From Maridesulfovibrio frigidus DSM 17176 (GTDB taxonomy: Bacteria; Desulfobacterota; Desulfovibrionia; Desulfovibrionales; Desulfovibrionaceae), in assembly GCF_000711735.1 (NCBI RefSeq), contig NZ_JONL01000003.1, forward strand, positions 1-64,000: a stretch of 64,000 bases of DNA, in the 5' to 3' direction. Positions within the stretch are counted from its first letter, which is position 1, and every line of letters begins with the position of its first letter. A program made the translations under genes and the position numbers. The notes below the pieces were generated by a model. That model had not been told where the DNA came from. It did not search any database and worked only from the letters and a program-made list of their open reading frames with translations. Below, piece after piece: positions 7,674-18,203 of this stretch.

Positions 7674-8936
7674 TTAGCCCAAGAATGGATTAAAATAACC
7701 AAATTTTATCCACGGACATTCTGCTTTTATGCGTTTGCGGAAATTAATGAAGCCCATTCCCGGGCCGAATTCGTACTGTTCCACAAGCTCCATGTAAAGA
7801 TCGGGATCAATGTTCAGATTGCGTAGCTGTATAAAATCAAGTTCGGATTCCTTCACTACTTTAATCAGTGCATCCGCTTCTTTCTCGGTATCATTAACTC
7901 CCGGGAAGAACAGGTAGTTTAGCGATACATGGATACCATGTTTTTTGGCTTCGAATATTGTCGCTATAACATCTTCAAATTTATATCCTTTTGGGCGGTA
8001 ATACGCATTGTAAACTGGCTCTAGTAAACTGTTCATACTGACTCTGATAGAGGTCAGGCCAGCTTCTGCTAGTGGCTGTATTGCGGCTGTTAAAGATCCG
8101 TTAGTGTTTATGTTAACGGTACCCTTACCACCTGCGGATCTAAATTTGCTGATCGCTTTTGTCAGCAACTTCGCTTCGGTTAATGGCTCACCTTCGCAAC
8201 CCTGACCAAATGAGAATATCGGCCGTGATTCGCGCTTGGCGTGGTAGTGCATTATTTCAGTAATTTCATCTGCTGTCGGTGTAAATTTGATACGTTCCTG
8301 CGTGGATGGAAATCCAGACTCCTCAGGTTGTTCGGATATGCAACCTAGGCAACGTGCATTACAGGTCTGTGAGGTTGGAAGGGGCGCTTCAAATCTTCCT
8401 AAGGCTAGGTTTTGGGCCGCAGGACAGCCGTAAGTCAATGCGCAGGTAGCTAAATGGCGGACCAGACGATTTTCAGGCATATCTTTCATAAGACGTTTTG
8501 CGCCTGAATCTATTTTTTGCCGTGGAATTTTGGTAAAAACCTGTCTTTTATCTTCATCGACTACTTTCGCAGTGATCCAGAATCTGCCGTTTGCAAAACC
8601 AACCGCTCCGTAAGAAAACATCGGCAAAACCGGGGAATCATCGGTATTTCCATACGCGGCAAGTCCAGTCAAAGTTAGACCGGGGCAAGCAAAAGCCGCA
8701 ACCGCTGTTCCTTCGACTTCAACAACTTCGCCTGTTTCAGGATCAAGGCCTATAGGGATTCTCCCGGGCAATAGGAAAAATTCGCTGTCGGGAGGAAGTG
8801 GGATATATTCTTCAGGCTTTGGTTGAGCCAGTTCATCGCCTCTGCGGCATATCATTTCAAGTTCCGGATGGTCGAAAATCTGTCCGTCTTTATCCGCGTA
8901 AACGAGTAATGGGCGCGGTTTTTTTTTAGAAGCCAT
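7674..8936 (-). CDS. Radical SAM protein, unknown substrate
   Basis: This 420-residue protein carries the radical SAM motif C192-x3-C196-x2-C199 (CNARCLGC) followed by SFGQGCEGEPL and NINTNGSL, as in the SAM-binding barrel. The roughly 185-residue N-terminal extension is unusual: it begins with a short Lys/Pro-rich stretch and a 'LVYADKDGQIFDHPELEM' segment and includes a Cys pair (C165, C171) that may bind an extra cluster. I recognise the barrel but not the subfamily; such proteins are common in Desulfovibrio genomes with no assigned reaction. It starts 18 bases after the kinase gene and ends the leftward unit at a terminator. Confidence 0.8.
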   Translation of the reverse strand: MASKKKPRPLLVYADKDGQIFDHPELEMICRRGDELAQPKPEEYIPLPPDSEFFLLPGRIPIGLDPETGEVVEVEGTAVAAFACPGLTLTGLAAYGNTDDSPVLPMFSYGAVGFANGRFWITAKVVDEDKRQVFTKIPRQKIDSGAKRLMKDMPENRLVRHLATCALTYGCPAAQNLALGRFEAPLPTSQTCNARCLGCISEQPEESGFPSTQERIKFTPTADEITEIMHYHAKRESRPIFSFGQGCEGEPLTEAKLLTKAISKFRSAGGKGTVNINTNGSLTAAIQPLAEAGLTSIRVSMNSLLEPVYNAYYRPKGYKFEDVIATIFEAKKHGIHVSLNYLFFPGVNDTEKEADALIKVVKESELDFIQLRNLNIDPDLYMELVEQYEFGPGMGFINFRKRIKAECPWIKFGYFNPFLG

Positions 8937-8954
8937 TGATTGTTAATTCCTGTC

Positions 8955-10370
8955 CTAGTTTTCTGGGGGTTTAGGGAGAGTGGCTGTAAGAGTTGTTCCG
9001 TGATTTAATGAGCTAGTAAAAGAAAGATCTCCGCCTGAGGCCATGGCGATAAGTTTTGAGCTATATGTTCCAAGTCCGGTTCCATTCTTTTTACCATGAG
9101 TAGCATAGCGGTCAAAGAAGTTGCTCTTAATGGATTCAGGGACTTCGCCCTGATTATTAATAGTTGTAACAATCTGATTATCTTTATCCTGCATAGTCAC
9201 TTTAATAGTGCTATCATTGGGAGCAGCTTCGGCAGCGTTTTTAATAAGATTAGAAAACATAGTGATGATAAGGGATGCTTCCCCGTAGCACACCACCGGA
9301 CATTCATCCTGTAAAGGCGTATCCTCGAGAAAGCACTCAATGTTAAGTTTTTTCTCTTCTACGATCTGGTTCACATCACCGATTGCAGCCGTGATTGCTC
9401 TAAAAATATTAAATGGATGTGCGTCAGCGACAAGCGATCCTGTTTCGAGTCTGATAAGAGTTAAGGATGTATCAATCTGACGGATCATTCGTTCGCTTGT
9501 GGTACGAACAATCTTAGCTAAAGGCTGATATTCTTCATTAATTTCAGCTTCAGTTTCAAGTATGCGTGACATCCCTACAATTGTCGCTGTGGGGGATCTT
9601 AAGTCATGGCGCGCGATGCGCTCCATTTCTTCCCTGAGTTGAAGTTGCTTACGCTGCTCCGTTACGTCTACAGATAAAAGTAGGAACACAGATGGCGCAA
9701 CCTGCTCAATGGTCAGATCCCAAAACCTGTCATATGCAAAAACTGATTTAAGCGAGTGGATGCGATACGCTTCTTGATCTGTAAAAAGATTATTGCGCAC
9801 TTCTTCTGCAAGGAATGGAATGAAGGGAACGATTGAATCTGATTGCTTAATTGGAAGCGTTTCAAGAGCCGACTTGTTTGCCAAAATAGTTTTACTAGTA
9901 CAAGCACAAATCAGAAGTGCGGGAAATGGCAGCCCTTGAAGGATCAAATCATAAAGTTTTGAGTTGTCTTCGATTTCTCTTTTGCGGCAAATTTCTTTCT
10001 GAAATTCAGAAATTTGAGAGATAATTTTGGATATGGATGCGGTGGATGAAATATATGAAACATTATGAAACTCAAATAGACGTTCGAAATTTTCCGGTTT
10101 GTTTACGTCTAATAAAAAGAGAGCGGTAGAATCCGGATTGATATCGCGGATTGATGAAAACGTTTCAAATGTATCTTCAAATTCTGCAAAGATGATCAGA
10201 TCTGGTTGTTGGCTCGCATATATAAAAAGAGTCTCTCTAGCCATTTTAGCTATGGAGACGGAGTGACCCTGATTATGAAGTTCGAGCGTCAAAGAATGGA
10301 GTTGCGGATTTTTACCCGCAATCAAAATATTGAGATTGCTATGAGAATCGACAGAACAACAGTCTTTCAT
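8955..10370 (-). CDS. Sensor histidine kinase with degenerate receiver domain
   Basis: The 471-residue soluble kinase has, in order, a receiver-like domain (about residues 13-125), a PAS-like domain (about 140-235), a HisKA domain with phospho-accepting His255 in RHDLRSP, and a HATPase domain (NLIKNAAEAAP, GTGLGTYSSKL). In the receiver the position that normally holds the phosphorylated Asp reads Ala (PDLIIFAEFED), so this domain probably binds partners rather than accepting phosphate. There is no membrane segment, so it should sense a cytoplasmic signal. It follows the EAL-HDOD gene by 15 bases and precedes the radical SAM gene by 18, which suggests one transcript. No cognate response regulator is adjacent. 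Confidence 0.88.
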   Translation of the reverse strand: MKDCCSVDSHSNLNILIAGKNPQLHSLTLELHNQGHSVSIAKMARETLFIYASQQPDLIIFAEFEDTFETFSSIRDINPDSTALFLLDVNKPENFERLFEFHNVSYISSTASISKIISQISEFQKEICRKREIEDNSKLYDLILQGLPFPALLICACTSKTILANKSALETLPIKQSDSIVPFIPFLAEEVRNNLFTDQEAYRIHSLKSVFAYDRFWDLTIEQVAPSVFLLLSVDVTEQRKQLQLREEMERIARHDLRSPTATIVGMSRILETEAEINEEYQPLAKIVRTTSERMIRQIDTSLTLIRLETGSLVADAHPFNIFRAITAAIGDVNQIVEEKKLNIECFLEDTPLQDECPVVCYGEASLIITMFSNLIKNAAEAAPNDSTIKVTMQDKDNQIVTTINNQGEVPESIKSNFFDRYATHGKKNGTGLGTYSSKLIAMASGGDLSFTSSLNHGTTLTATLPKPPEN

Positions 10371-10385
10371 ACATCCTCCAACAGC

Positions 10386-11639
10386 TTACGCAGAACCTGG
10401 TGTCTGGAAGAAACCATTTGCCCAACGCGTTGAGTCGTAATAACTACGAGAAACTGATACTGGGTTAAGTCCAAGTTTCAGGATAGATTCTTCAAGTTTG
10501 TCCCACTGAGCCTCTTCAAAATGAGTAATTAGATCTAAATATTGATGGTAGTTATTGGCTTCTCCGCATAGTGCTGCGCGGATGTCTACTTCCAGAGGTA
10601 AATATTTAGTAACTGAAGCCATGGGCATGTCGAACATTGCTTCAAGTAATGAAAATAAACCCAGCAAAAACATTGATTCGGGGTTTAATTTGTTCTTGGA
10701 TTCTGCTGTAACCATTTCAAGAAATTTTGCTCGCTGAGTAGCTAACTGTGGCAGTTCTGAACTCTTTCCGCTTGAGGTCAAGTCAGTAAGAAGAATAACT
10801 CGCAGCCAGTTCTTTATAAGTGTCCATCCGGCTAAAACAATAGCTTGTTTTATAGATGTAATCTTTTGCTTGAACCCAAAAGTGGGAGAGTTCAGAAGAG
10901 TCAGAAGTCTGTAGCTGATGGAAACATCGTTTTGTAAAGCTTTGGCGAGTGCAGCAAAGTCTTGAGCTGGATCTTCGATGAGTTTGAAAAGTTTTAATCT
11001 GACTATTTCACTAGGGCGCAGTTTTCTACCTGCGATATTCTCAGGTCGTTTGAAATAGAATCCCTGAAAAAATGCAAATCCAAATTTCTGAGCTAATTCA
11101 AAGTGAGGCATGTCTTCCACGCGCTTTGCTATTAACTTAACACCTGCTTGCTGTGCTATGCAGTGTATTTTATGTAACTGTTCTTCAGTGGCGGATTTGA
11201 TGTCTACAATTGCTACATCTGCGTAGTTTATGAAAATTTCACCTTGCGGACGCCCCTCAAAATCATCAATTGCAATTGTGTATCCATCTTTAGATAGTTC
11301 TTGCAGTGATTTGATAAGGCTTGGTGTGGGCGGAGTCATCTCCGGGATTTGAACAACTGTATTATTTGCAGGTAGCGAGTAAGGTATCTTTTCGACAATG
11401 GATTTATGAGAAAAATTTATAACTAACTTAACATCGCTAGGAAGCTCTTCCCCGGGAGTTGAACAGGAGTCTGCAGCAACATTTAGAGTTGCTTTGTAGT
11501 CATCAGATATAATTGCGGTTGTCGCAGAACTGCTGTTGCGGAAAAAAAGTTCATATCCCCACAGAGATTGGTCCGGCTGTAAAATTGGCTGCCGGGCAAA
11601 AAATATTTTGTCATATAGCGGGGCGTTACCGGAGTTCAT
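10386..11639 (-). CDS. EAL-HDOD signalling protein
   Basis: The 417-residue protein joins an N-terminal EAL-type domain (about residues 10-205, beginning FFARQPILQPDQSLWGYELF) to a C-terminal HDOD domain (about 210-400, LLTLLNSPTFGFKQKITSIK). This is the YuxH-type layout. The catalytic EAL signature is replaced (GYELFFRN), so I do not expect c-di-GMP hydrolysis; such proteins usually act as scaffolds or nucleotide sensors. It is the first gene of a likely three-gene unit with a histidine kinase and a radical SAM protein, which fits a signalling role. The start ATG at 11639 gives the standard N-terminus of the family. Confidence 0.88.
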   Translation of the reverse strand: MNSGNAPLYDKIFFARQPILQPDQSLWGYELFFRNSSSATTAIISDDYKATLNVAADSCSTPGEELPSDVKLVINFSHKSIVEKIPYSLPANNTVVQIPEMTPPTPSLIKSLQELSKDGYTIAIDDFEGRPQGEIFINYADVAIVDIKSATEEQLHKIHCIAQQAGVKLIAKRVEDMPHFELAQKFGFAFFQGFYFKRPENIAGRKLRPSEIVRLKLFKLIEDPAQDFAALAKALQNDVSISYRLLTLLNSPTFGFKQKITSIKQAIVLAGWTLIKNWLRVILLTDLTSSGKSSELPQLATQRAKFLEMVTAESKNKLNPESMFLLGLFSLLEAMFDMPMASVTKYLPLEVDIRAALCGEANNYHQYLDLITHFEEAQWDKLEESILKLGLNPVSVSRSYYDSTRWANGFFQTPGSA

Positions 11640-11897
11640 ATTTACTACTGCTTTGTTACGAATTTGTTCAACAACTAGTATTAGATATAATGTTTTTTTA
11701 ACATTTACCAGTGCTTAATTCTGGTGGAGTTTCTTAAATAGTAGTCTTGGATCTTATGTGTATAGAATAGTTGAGATTTGTTTAGTTAATGTGTTTGATT
11801 TCTTACATTTTTGTATGTTTTTATTTTTTAGTCTTTGTAGTACGCGCTGAATACTGGGCATTTTGTTAGTAATCAGCTCATTGTACAACGCCAAAAA

Positions 11898-11925
11898 AGG
11901 CGGAATCGAATAAACGATTCCGCCT
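11898..11925 (-). terminator. rplM-rpsI terminator
   Basis: A perfect 11-bp stem (AGGCGGAATCG, loop AATAAA) followed on the minus strand by six T residues lies 32 bases past the rpsI stop codon. Confidence 0.9.
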
Positions 11926-11956
11926 AAATAAAGGCATATATAAGTCGTTGTATGAC

Positions 11957-12349
11957 TTAACGTTTTGAATACTGGTACTTTGCGCGTGCGCCTGGCTGAC
12001 CTGGTTTCTTACGTTCTTTCTTACGAGCATCACGAGTCAGAAGACCAGCGCGTTTAAGAAGAGGACGAAGTTCAGGGTCCATAGCTAGAAGAGCGCGGGA
12101 AATACCGTGTCTGACAGCCTGTGCCTGACCAGCTACTCCGCCGCCATCAGCGTTGACTTTGATGTCAAATTTGCCGACGTTCTTTGTTAATTTAAGAGGC
12201 TGCTGAACAATCATCTGGAGAGTTTTACGAGGAAAGTAATCTTCGTAAGACTTACCGTTGACTGTGATCACGCCTGTACCTGCGTACATGCGAGTGCGTG
12301 CTACAGCATTCTTTCTTTTACCAGTACCGTAATTAAAATCTTGGCTCAT
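11957..12349 (-). CDS. rpsI: Ribosomal protein S9
   Basis: The 130-residue protein is ribosomal protein uS9: YGTGKRKNAVARTRMYAG at the start, the central KTLQMIVQQPL, and the basic C-terminal tail ending KYQYSKR that reaches the P-site tRNA. A GTG at 12361 would extend it by four residues, but that GTG lies inside the AGGTGG ribosome binding site of the ATG at 12349, so I take 12349, which gives the usual family length. It lies 18 bases after rplM, the conserved bacterial pair, and is followed by a strong terminator. Confidence 0.97.
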   Translation of the reverse strand: MSQDFNYGTGKRKNAVARTRMYAGTGVITVNGKSYEDYFPRKTLQMIVQQPLKLTKNVGKFDIKVNADGGGVAGQAQAVRHGISRALLAMDPELRPLLKRAGLLTRDARKKERKKPGQPGARAKYQYSKR

Positions 12350-12367
12350 GTTTTTATCCACCTGTAA

Positions 12368-12796
12368 TTAGAATTCGAAAGGCTTAGGAAGCTGTGCTTC
12401 GTGAGGATGCTCAGTGCCAGTGTAAATTTTAAGCTTAGTGAGCATCTTTCTGCCGAGGCTACTCTTAGGAAGCATGCCGCGTACAGCAATTTCGATAACT
12501 GCTTCAGGTTTTCTTTCAAGCATTTCTTTCAAAGTCCTGGATTTGATTCCGCCAGGGTGATTTGTGTGCTTGTAGTAAGTCTTCTGATCTAGCTTGTTGC
12601 CTGTAACTCTGATTTTGTCCGCGTTAAGAACGATGACGAAGTCACCAGTGTCAGCGTGAGGTGTGAACATTGCTTTGTCCTTGCCTCTGAGCTTTGTAGC
12701 GATTCTTGTTGCCAGACGGCCAAGTACCATGTCGGTTGCATCAACTACGTACCATTCACGGCTGATGTCTTCACTCTTTGGAATATATGTTTTCAT
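12368..12796 (-). CDS. rplM: Ribosomal protein L13
   Basis: The 142-residue protein is uL13, an early-assembling component of the large ribosomal subunit. Typical segments are [19 protein letters not shown], the [18 protein letters not shown] stretch, the [10 protein letters not shown] motif and the [14 protein letters not shown] segment. Its length is as expected. It is the first gene of the rplM-rpsI pair, with a ribosome binding site (aggagc) upstream of the ATG. No leader structure was recognised between it and the upstream alaS gene, which is also leftward and ends about 95 bases before it on the transcript. Confidence 0.97.
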   Translation of the reverse strand: MKTYIPKSEDISREWYVVDATDMVLGRLATRIATKLRGKDKAMFTPHADTGDFVIVLNADKIRVTGNKLDQKTYYKHTNHPGGIKSRTLKEMLERKPEAVIEIAVRGMLPKSSLGRKMLTKLKIYTGTEHPHEAQLPKPFEF

Positions 12797-12890
12797 TTAA
12801 AAATGCTCCTTTACGTAGAATCGGGGAATGGGACTTATACATATAATGTTCGTTTGCTGTCAAGAGCAAATAGTCTCATCCCGGTTTTAT

Positions 12891-15533
12891 TTATGATTCG
12901 GCAATAACCTTCTTGAGGGTAGCTAAAGCTTTATCAATTCCTTTTGGATCGGTACCACCGGCCTGTGCCATGTCTGGCCTGCCGCCGCCACCGCCGCCTA
13001 CCTCTGCTGCAACGGGTTTGATCAACGCACCTGCCTTAAACCTACTTGTTAGGTCTTTGGTAACTGCAATGATCAGGGAAACTTTATTATCTTCAACCTC
13101 GGCCATCAGACAAATGATACCGGAATCCAGTTTGGACTTCAGCGCATCAGTTTGATCGCGCAGGGCTTTAACATTTGTCACTTCAAGTTTGGCTGCAATA
13201 ACTTTAATGCCGCCAATTTCTTCAATAGAACCCATAAGGTCCGCACCAGCACCAGAAGCAAGCTTCGCCTGCAATTGATCGTTCTTACGGGTCAGTTCTT
13301 TGGTTTGTGCAACCAAGGCTGCGATTTTATCTGCAAGCTGGCCTGGGGCAGCTCTCAGTATGTCCTGAGACTTGCTTAGCTCGTCGCGCTGTCCTTGTAA
13401 GAACGCGAGAGAGTTCCAGCCCGTTGCTGCTTCAATGCGGCGTATGCCCGCAGCAACGCCTGATTCGGATAGGATCACGAATGTCCCGGCCTCGCCAGTC
13501 GACTTTATGTGTGTACCTCCGCAAAGTTCCATGCTTTCTCCGGCAATGTCGACAACTCTAACGACATCTCCGTATTTTTCACCGAACAGTGCGGTCGCGC
13601 CTTTTTCAACAGCTTCTTTGCTGGTGAGTTCCTGAACATCAACTGCAGTTGATGCCAGAATAGCGCGGTTCACTTCGTTTTCAACTTGCCTGACTTCTTC
13701 AGGTGTCATGGCAGCAATATGAGTAAAGTCAAAGCGGAGTCTGTTCGGACCAACCAGTGAACCGGACTGCTTAACATGGTCCCCTAGAATCTTTCTAAGG
13801 GAGGCATGGAGCAGGTGAGTCGCTGTGTGGTTACGCTCAGTTGCTACTCTGATTTCATCATTTACTTCCAGTTTTGCTTCCTGATCGAGAAGAAGCTCGC
13901 CTTCGTTCACAAAAATTTTACAAGCGGTCAGGTCTTGAGATGCTTTAACTGATTCCAGTATATCAGCATTTCCAGTCAGGGTTCCAACTTGGCCTGAATC
14001 GCCCATCTGTCCACCGGATTCTCCGTAGAAAGGAGTCGCAGCAGTTATCATCCAGCCGCCTTCACCTTGAGTAATGCGTTCGGTGTGCTGACCGTCTTCA
14101 GTGAGGATGTTAACGATTCTGGATTCAGTCACCAGCTCACCATAACCTGTGAATTGGTTTTTAAGTCCTGCTTCGAGAACAGAGCGGAATATAACCGTAG
14201 TGTCTTTCTCTCCGGACCCTTTCCATGCTTTCTTAGCGCGAGTTTTCTGTTCCAGCATAGCTGCTTTAAATCCTACTTCATCAACAGTGAATCCGTGCTT
14301 TTCAGTGACATCGTTAACGATATCAAGCGGGAATCCGAAAGTGTCGTAAAGCTTAAATGCTAGCTCACCGGAAATTGTATTCTTACCGTCCTGCCTAAGA
14401 GCTTCCATCTCGTCTTCGAGAATGATGAGGCCCTTGTCGAGAGTCTGGCTGAATCTTTCTTCTTCTTCACGGACCATGCGGGCCATGAAATCTTTGTTAT
14501 CTTTAAGCTCGGGGAACTGTCCGCCCATGTCCGCGACAACCATTTTGACTGTCTCGTGAAGGAATGGATCTGTTAACCCGAGAAGGCGGCCGAAGCGGAA
14601 TGCTCGTCTGATCAAACGGCGGAGTACATATCCGCGTCCTTCGTTTGAAGGAAGGATCTGATCAGTGATTAAAAATGCGATAGAACGAGAGTGGTCAGCA
14701 ATGACCTGAAGCGCAGTATCGATTTCTGTGTCATCGTTATATTTTACACCAGCTTTTTTCGCAACAGCTTGAATCATGGGCTGAAATAAGTCTGTTTCGT
14801 AGTTGGATTGCACACCCTGACAAACAGCAGTTATGCGCTCAAGCCCCATCCCTGTATCAATTGATGGGCGTGGAAGCGGTACACGGTTGCCTTTTTCGTC
14901 TTGATCGTACTGCATGAAAACGAGATTCCAGATTTCAAGGTAGCGGTCACAGTCGCATTTTCCGATCCCGCAATTGGGACCACAGCTCATGTTTTCGCCC
15001 TGATCTATATGAACTTCGGAACAAGGGCCACAAGGGCCAGTATCACCCATAGTCCAGAAGTTTTCTTTTTCACCTAGTTTGTAAATGCGGTCAGGTGAAA
15101 CATTGACGACTGTCTTCCAGATTTCTCCGGCTTCATCATCGTCATTGAATATAGTAATGTATAGTTTGTCTTTAGGGAGCTTCAATTCCTCAGTTAGGAA
15201 TTCCCAGCAAAATTTAATGGCGTCTTCTTTAAAATAGTCGCCGAAAGAGAAATTGCCCAGCATTTCAAAAAAAGTATGATGTCGAGCCGTACGGCCTACG
15301 TTTTCGAGGTCGTTATGCTTGCCACCGACACGTAGACACTTCTGAGAAGTGGTAGCGCGGACATATGCTCTTTTTTCCTGTCCAAGAAAGGTTTTCTTGA
15401 ACTGGACCATTCCTGCATTCGTAAAAAGCAGGGTTGGATCGTCTTTAGGAACCAAGGAGGAACTACTTATAACAGTATGTTCTTTTTCCTCGAAAAATTT
15501 TAGGAATCTTTCTCTTATTTCACTGGCCTTCAT
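12891..15533 (-). CDS. alaS: Alanyl-tRNA synthetase
   Basis: The 880-residue protein charges tRNA-Ala and edits Ser- and Gly-tRNA-Ala. It shows the class II catalytic core ([55 protein letters not shown]), the editing domain with zinc-binding HTATHLLH and [11 protein letters not shown], and a C-terminal domain ending in [15 protein letters not shown]. The frame is open back to 15584, but the ATG at 15533 has a GGAGG ribosome binding site and begins [14 protein letters not shown], the family N-terminus. It lies between recA and rplM, all leftward; recA-alaS adjacency is common in bacteria. Confidence 0.97.
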   Translation of the reverse strand: MKASEIRERFLKFFEEKEHTVISSSSLVPKDDPTLLFTNAGMVQFKKTFLGQEKRAYVRATTSQKCLRVGGKHNDLENVGRTARHHTFFEMLGNFSFGDYFKEDAIKFCWEFLTEELKLPKDKLYITIFNDDDEAGEIWKTVVNVSPDRIYKLGEKENFWTMGDTGPCGPCSEVHIDQGENMSCGPNCGIGKCDCDRYLEIWNLVFMQYDQDEKGNRVPLPRPSIDTGMGLERITAVCQGVQSNYETDLFQPMIQAVAKKAGVKYNDDTEIDTALQVIADHSRSIAFLITDQILPSNEGRGYVLRRLIRRAFRFGRLLGLTDPFLHETVKMVVADMGGQFPELKDNKDFMARMVREEEERFSQTLDKGLIILEDEMEALRQDGKNTISGELAFKLYDTFGFPLDIVNDVTEKHGFTVDEVGFKAAMLEQKTRAKKAWKGSGEKDTTVIFRSVLEAGLKNQFTGYGELVTESRIVNILTEDGQHTERITQGEGGWMITAATPFYGESGGQMGDSGQVGTLTGNADILESVKASQDLTACKIFVNEGELLLDQEAKLEVNDEIRVATERNHTATHLLHASLRKILGDHVKQSGSLVGPNRLRFDFTHIAAMTPEEVRQVENEVNRAILASTAVDVQELTSKEAVEKGATALFGEKYGDVVRVVDIAGESMELCGGTHIKSTGEAGTFVILSESGVAAGIRRIEAATGWNSLAFLQGQRDELSKSQDILRAAPGQLADKIAALVAQTKELTRKNDQLQAKLASGAGADLMGSIEEIGGIKVIAAKLEVTNVKALRDQTDALKSKLDSGIICLMAEVEDNKVSLIIAVTKDLTSRFKAGALIKPVAAEVGGGGGGRPDMAQAGGTDPKGIDKALATLKKVIAES

Positions 15534-15686
15534 GAGCTGCCTCCGTAAAAAGATATAATGCTTTTGAACTAAGTAATACTGCACAAAACACGCATTTTTT
15601 AACTAGTTCTGGTTAATATTTGCGGCTTTTTCTTTTTAAAACCCCGGATGGCCGAGGTGATTAATCTATTGTCAGGCCAAAAGGCT

Positions 15687-16781
15687 CTACTCGTCAGAAG
15701 TGGCTTCGTCAACCTTCTCTGCTTTTGTAGTCTCTTTCGTAGCTTTTTTGGGAACTTCTTTAGGAGCTTCTTTCATTCCGAGATGAATAAGGATTTTATC
15801 TTCAATTTCCTGGCGCATTACAGGGGTGTCCATCAAGAACTGGCGAACATTTTCTTTACCTTGTCCAAGTCTTTCAGAACCGTAAGCGTACCATGCTCCG
15901 CTCTTGTCAATGATTCCATAATCTACACCTAGGTCAATAATTTCGCCTTCGCGAGACATCCCTGTACCATATAATATGTCAACAAGGGCTTCTCTGAATG
16001 GCGGTGCAACTTTGTTTTTAACAATCTTGATGCGTGTGCGGGAGCCGTAGACTTCCTCTTTGTCTTTGAGGGTCTGGATTCTGCGGATATCAAAACGTAC
16101 TGATGCGTAGAATTTGAGGGCATTACCACCGGAAGTTGTTTCCGGGTTACCGTATCCAGCCATACCTATTTTCATGCGGATCTGGTTGATAAAGAGCACA
16201 ACCGAATTCGATTTGTGGATGGTTCCGGTAAGTTTTCTGAGAGCATGAGACATCAGTCTGGCCTGTCCGCCAACTTGAGTTTCACCCATGTTACCTTCAA
16301 GCTCAGCCTGTGGGATAAGTGCGGCAACGGAGTCAATAACAACGATATCGACTGCGCTGGAACGAACCAGCAAGTCAGTGATTTCGAGAGCCTGCTCACC
16401 ATAATCCGGCTGAGAAATGAGAAGTTCGTCGGTATTTACGCCGAGTCTCTGAGCATACTTAACATCAAGAGCATGTTCCGCATCAACGAAGGCAGCAGTT
16501 CCGCCGTTTTTCTGACATTCTGCAATTACATGCAGGGCCAGCGTTGTTTTACCTGATGATTCAGGTCCGTAAACTTCAGTAACTCTACCTTTAGGAATTC
16601 CGCCGATACCGAGAGCCAAGTCGAGGCTGATGGATCCTGTTGGGATAACGGGGATGGCTTGTATAGCTCCAGAGTCAAGGCGCATGATTGAGCCCTTACC
16701 GAACTTGCGTTCAATGGTGGTAAGTGCTGTATTCAGGGCTTCCTTGCGAAGTTCTGCGGGATTTGCTGATTTTCTACTCAT
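15687..16781 (-). CDS. recA: Recombinase RecA
   Basis: The 364-residue RecA promotes homologous strand exchange and stimulates LexA-type self-cleavage. Seen in the sequence: the N-terminal [19 protein letters not shown], the Walker A motif GPESSGKTT near residue 70, the Walker B-like [14 protein letters not shown], loop L2 with [12 protein letters not shown], and an acidic/Lys-rich tail ([18 protein letters not shown]). The ATG at 16781 has a ggaga ribosome binding site. About 150 bases separate its stop from the alaS start. I could not find a convincing LexA operator upstream. Confidence 0.98.
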   Translation of the reverse strand: MSRKSANPAELRKEALNTALTTIERKFGKGSIMRLDSGAIQAIPVIPTGSISLDLALGIGGIPKGRVTEVYGPESSGKTTLALHVIAECQKNGGTAAFVDAEHALDVKYAQRLGVNTDELLISQPDYGEQALEITDLLVRSSAVDIVVIDSVAALIPQAELEGNMGETQVGGQARLMSHALRKLTGTIHKSNSVVLFINQIRMKIGMAGYGNPETTSGGNALKFYASVRFDIRRIQTLKDKEEVYGSRTRIKIVKNKVAPPFREALVDILYGTGMSREGEIIDLGVDYGIIDKSGAWYAYGSERLGQGKENVRQFLMDTPVMRQEIEDKILIHLGMKEAPKEVPKKATKETTKAEKVDEATSDE

Positions 16782-17066
16782 GTTTTCTCCAGTTTTGGCT
16801 TAGATGTTTTGGCGCATTTTTTTTCAAGTGATTGTCACATGCACAAGAACCCTTTCGGGCGGGATGCGGTATCCACATCAAGCAACTGCTTCCGATACCA
16901 AATCGGCGCAAATAAGGCAATCTTTAACGTTCATATAAACTATTATTATTTAATCAAAATTGTTGGAATTATTTTGCATAATGCGCTGCTCATCACGTCT
17001 TTTGATAAGATTCAGGTGCATATATGGCAGTTGCAGTTTATAAAAAATGAAGGTACTGCCGCCCCT

Positions 17067-18164
17067 ATGAACAAACAATATGACGCACTAGCCCTTTTTT
17101 CAGGGGGCCTCGATAGTATATTAGCATGTAAGGTTATTCAGGATCAGGGACTCAAAGTTCTCGGACTTCATTTTATCACGCCGTTTTTCGGCAATCCCGA
17201 GAAAATTGAAGAATGGCAGGATCTCTACGGTGTGGAGATTATGCCTGTCGATATTAGCGAAGAGTATATACAAATGATGCTCGATGTTCCTGCTCATGGC
17301 ATGGGTAAGCTGATTAATCCTTGTGTTGACTGCAAGATTATGATGATTCGCCGTACCCGAGATATGATGGAACAGTTTGGCGCTAAATTTATCATTTCCG
17401 GCGAAGTGCTCGGTCAACGGCCGATGTCTCAGCGTCAGGAATCCCTTAATTCCATTAAAAATGATGCTGATGTTAAAGATCTACTTTTACGTCCGCTTTG
17501 TGCAAAAACACAGACCATCACTCCGGTTGAAGCATCTGGTTTGGTGGATAGAGAAAAGCTTCCACGCATCAGTGGGCGCGGTCGCAAAGATCAACTTGCT
17601 CTGGCGAAGCATTACGGATTTACCGTAATTCCAACTCCTGCGGGCGGTTGCAAACTCACAGAGTACGAAAATACTGCTCGGATTTTGCCTTTGCTCAAAA
17701 ATCTCGAAACCCCTGATGTGAATTTCTACAAGCTAGTGCTTGCGGGAAGGCAGTACTGGGCTGGAAATAAGCTATTGGCTGTCGGTAGAAATCAGGCTGA
17801 TAATGAGGTCCTGGAAACTTTGGTTCGCGAAAATGATTATACCTTTGAAGTAAGAGATTTTACTGGGCCGCTGAGTCTAGGCCGCAGTCTCCATGGAGAA
17901 CCATGGTCTGAACTGGATATCCTTTCTGCCGCAGCATTCACCGCTGCATTTTCAGCTAAGGCCCGTAATGAAGGATGTGAAGTCGTTGTTGAAGTTATAG
18001 GTCCAGAGGGCAAAAGCGAAGTTTCAGTTGTTCCGTCAAAAGAAACTTCGGTCGTTTTTGCAGGCCCTAACATTGATGGGCTAAAAGGGTGGAAAATAGG
18101 ACGGGATAAGTTTAGAGTCGAAAAGATTGAACTTGAAAAATCAAAACTCAGAAATGAGTACTAA
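17067..18164 (+). CDS. PP-loop ATPase, probable tRNA sulfurtransferase-like protein
   Basis: The 365-residue protein starts with a PP-loop (LFSGGLDS, residues 10-17), which binds ATP to adenylate a substrate as in ThiI, MnmA and TtuA. It also has a Cys pair in NPCVDCK and another Cys in PAGGCKLTEYE, consistent with sulfur transfer or an iron-sulfur site. Its C-terminal 120 residues form an extra domain (KLVLAGRQYWAGNKLLAVG onward). I recognise the catalytic type but not the exact modification; a tRNA thiolation role is likely by family. The frame is open from 16809, but the methionine at 17067 begins the conserved region; its ribosome binding site (gaagg) is distant, so the start is the least certain point. 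Confidence 0.75.
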   Translation: MNKQYDALALFSGGLDSILACKVIQDQGLKVLGLHFITPFFGNPEKIEEWQDLYGVEIMPVDISEEYIQMMLDVPAHGMGKLINPCVDCKIMMIRRTRDMMEQFGAKFIISGEVLGQRPMSQRQESLNSIKNDADVKDLLLRPLCAKTQTITPVEASGLVDREKLPRISGRGRKDQLALAKHYGFTVIPTPAGGCKLTEYENTARILPLLKNLETPDVNFYKLVLAGRQYWAGNKLLAVGRNQADNEVLETLVRENDYTFEVRDFTGPLSLGRSLHGEPWSELDILSAAAFTAAFSAKARNEGCEVVVEVIGPEGKSEVSVVPSKETSVVFAGPNIDGLKGWKIGRDKFRVEKIELEKSKLRNEY

Positions 18165-18203
18165 TCTTTATACTGTATACTTTCTTCATTCCCGGAGGGG
18201 TTA

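Noticed and set aside
16782-17066. LexA operator upstream of recA
   Set aside because: I looked for a LexA-type palindrome (CTG/CAG-like or GAAC-like) and found none convincing.
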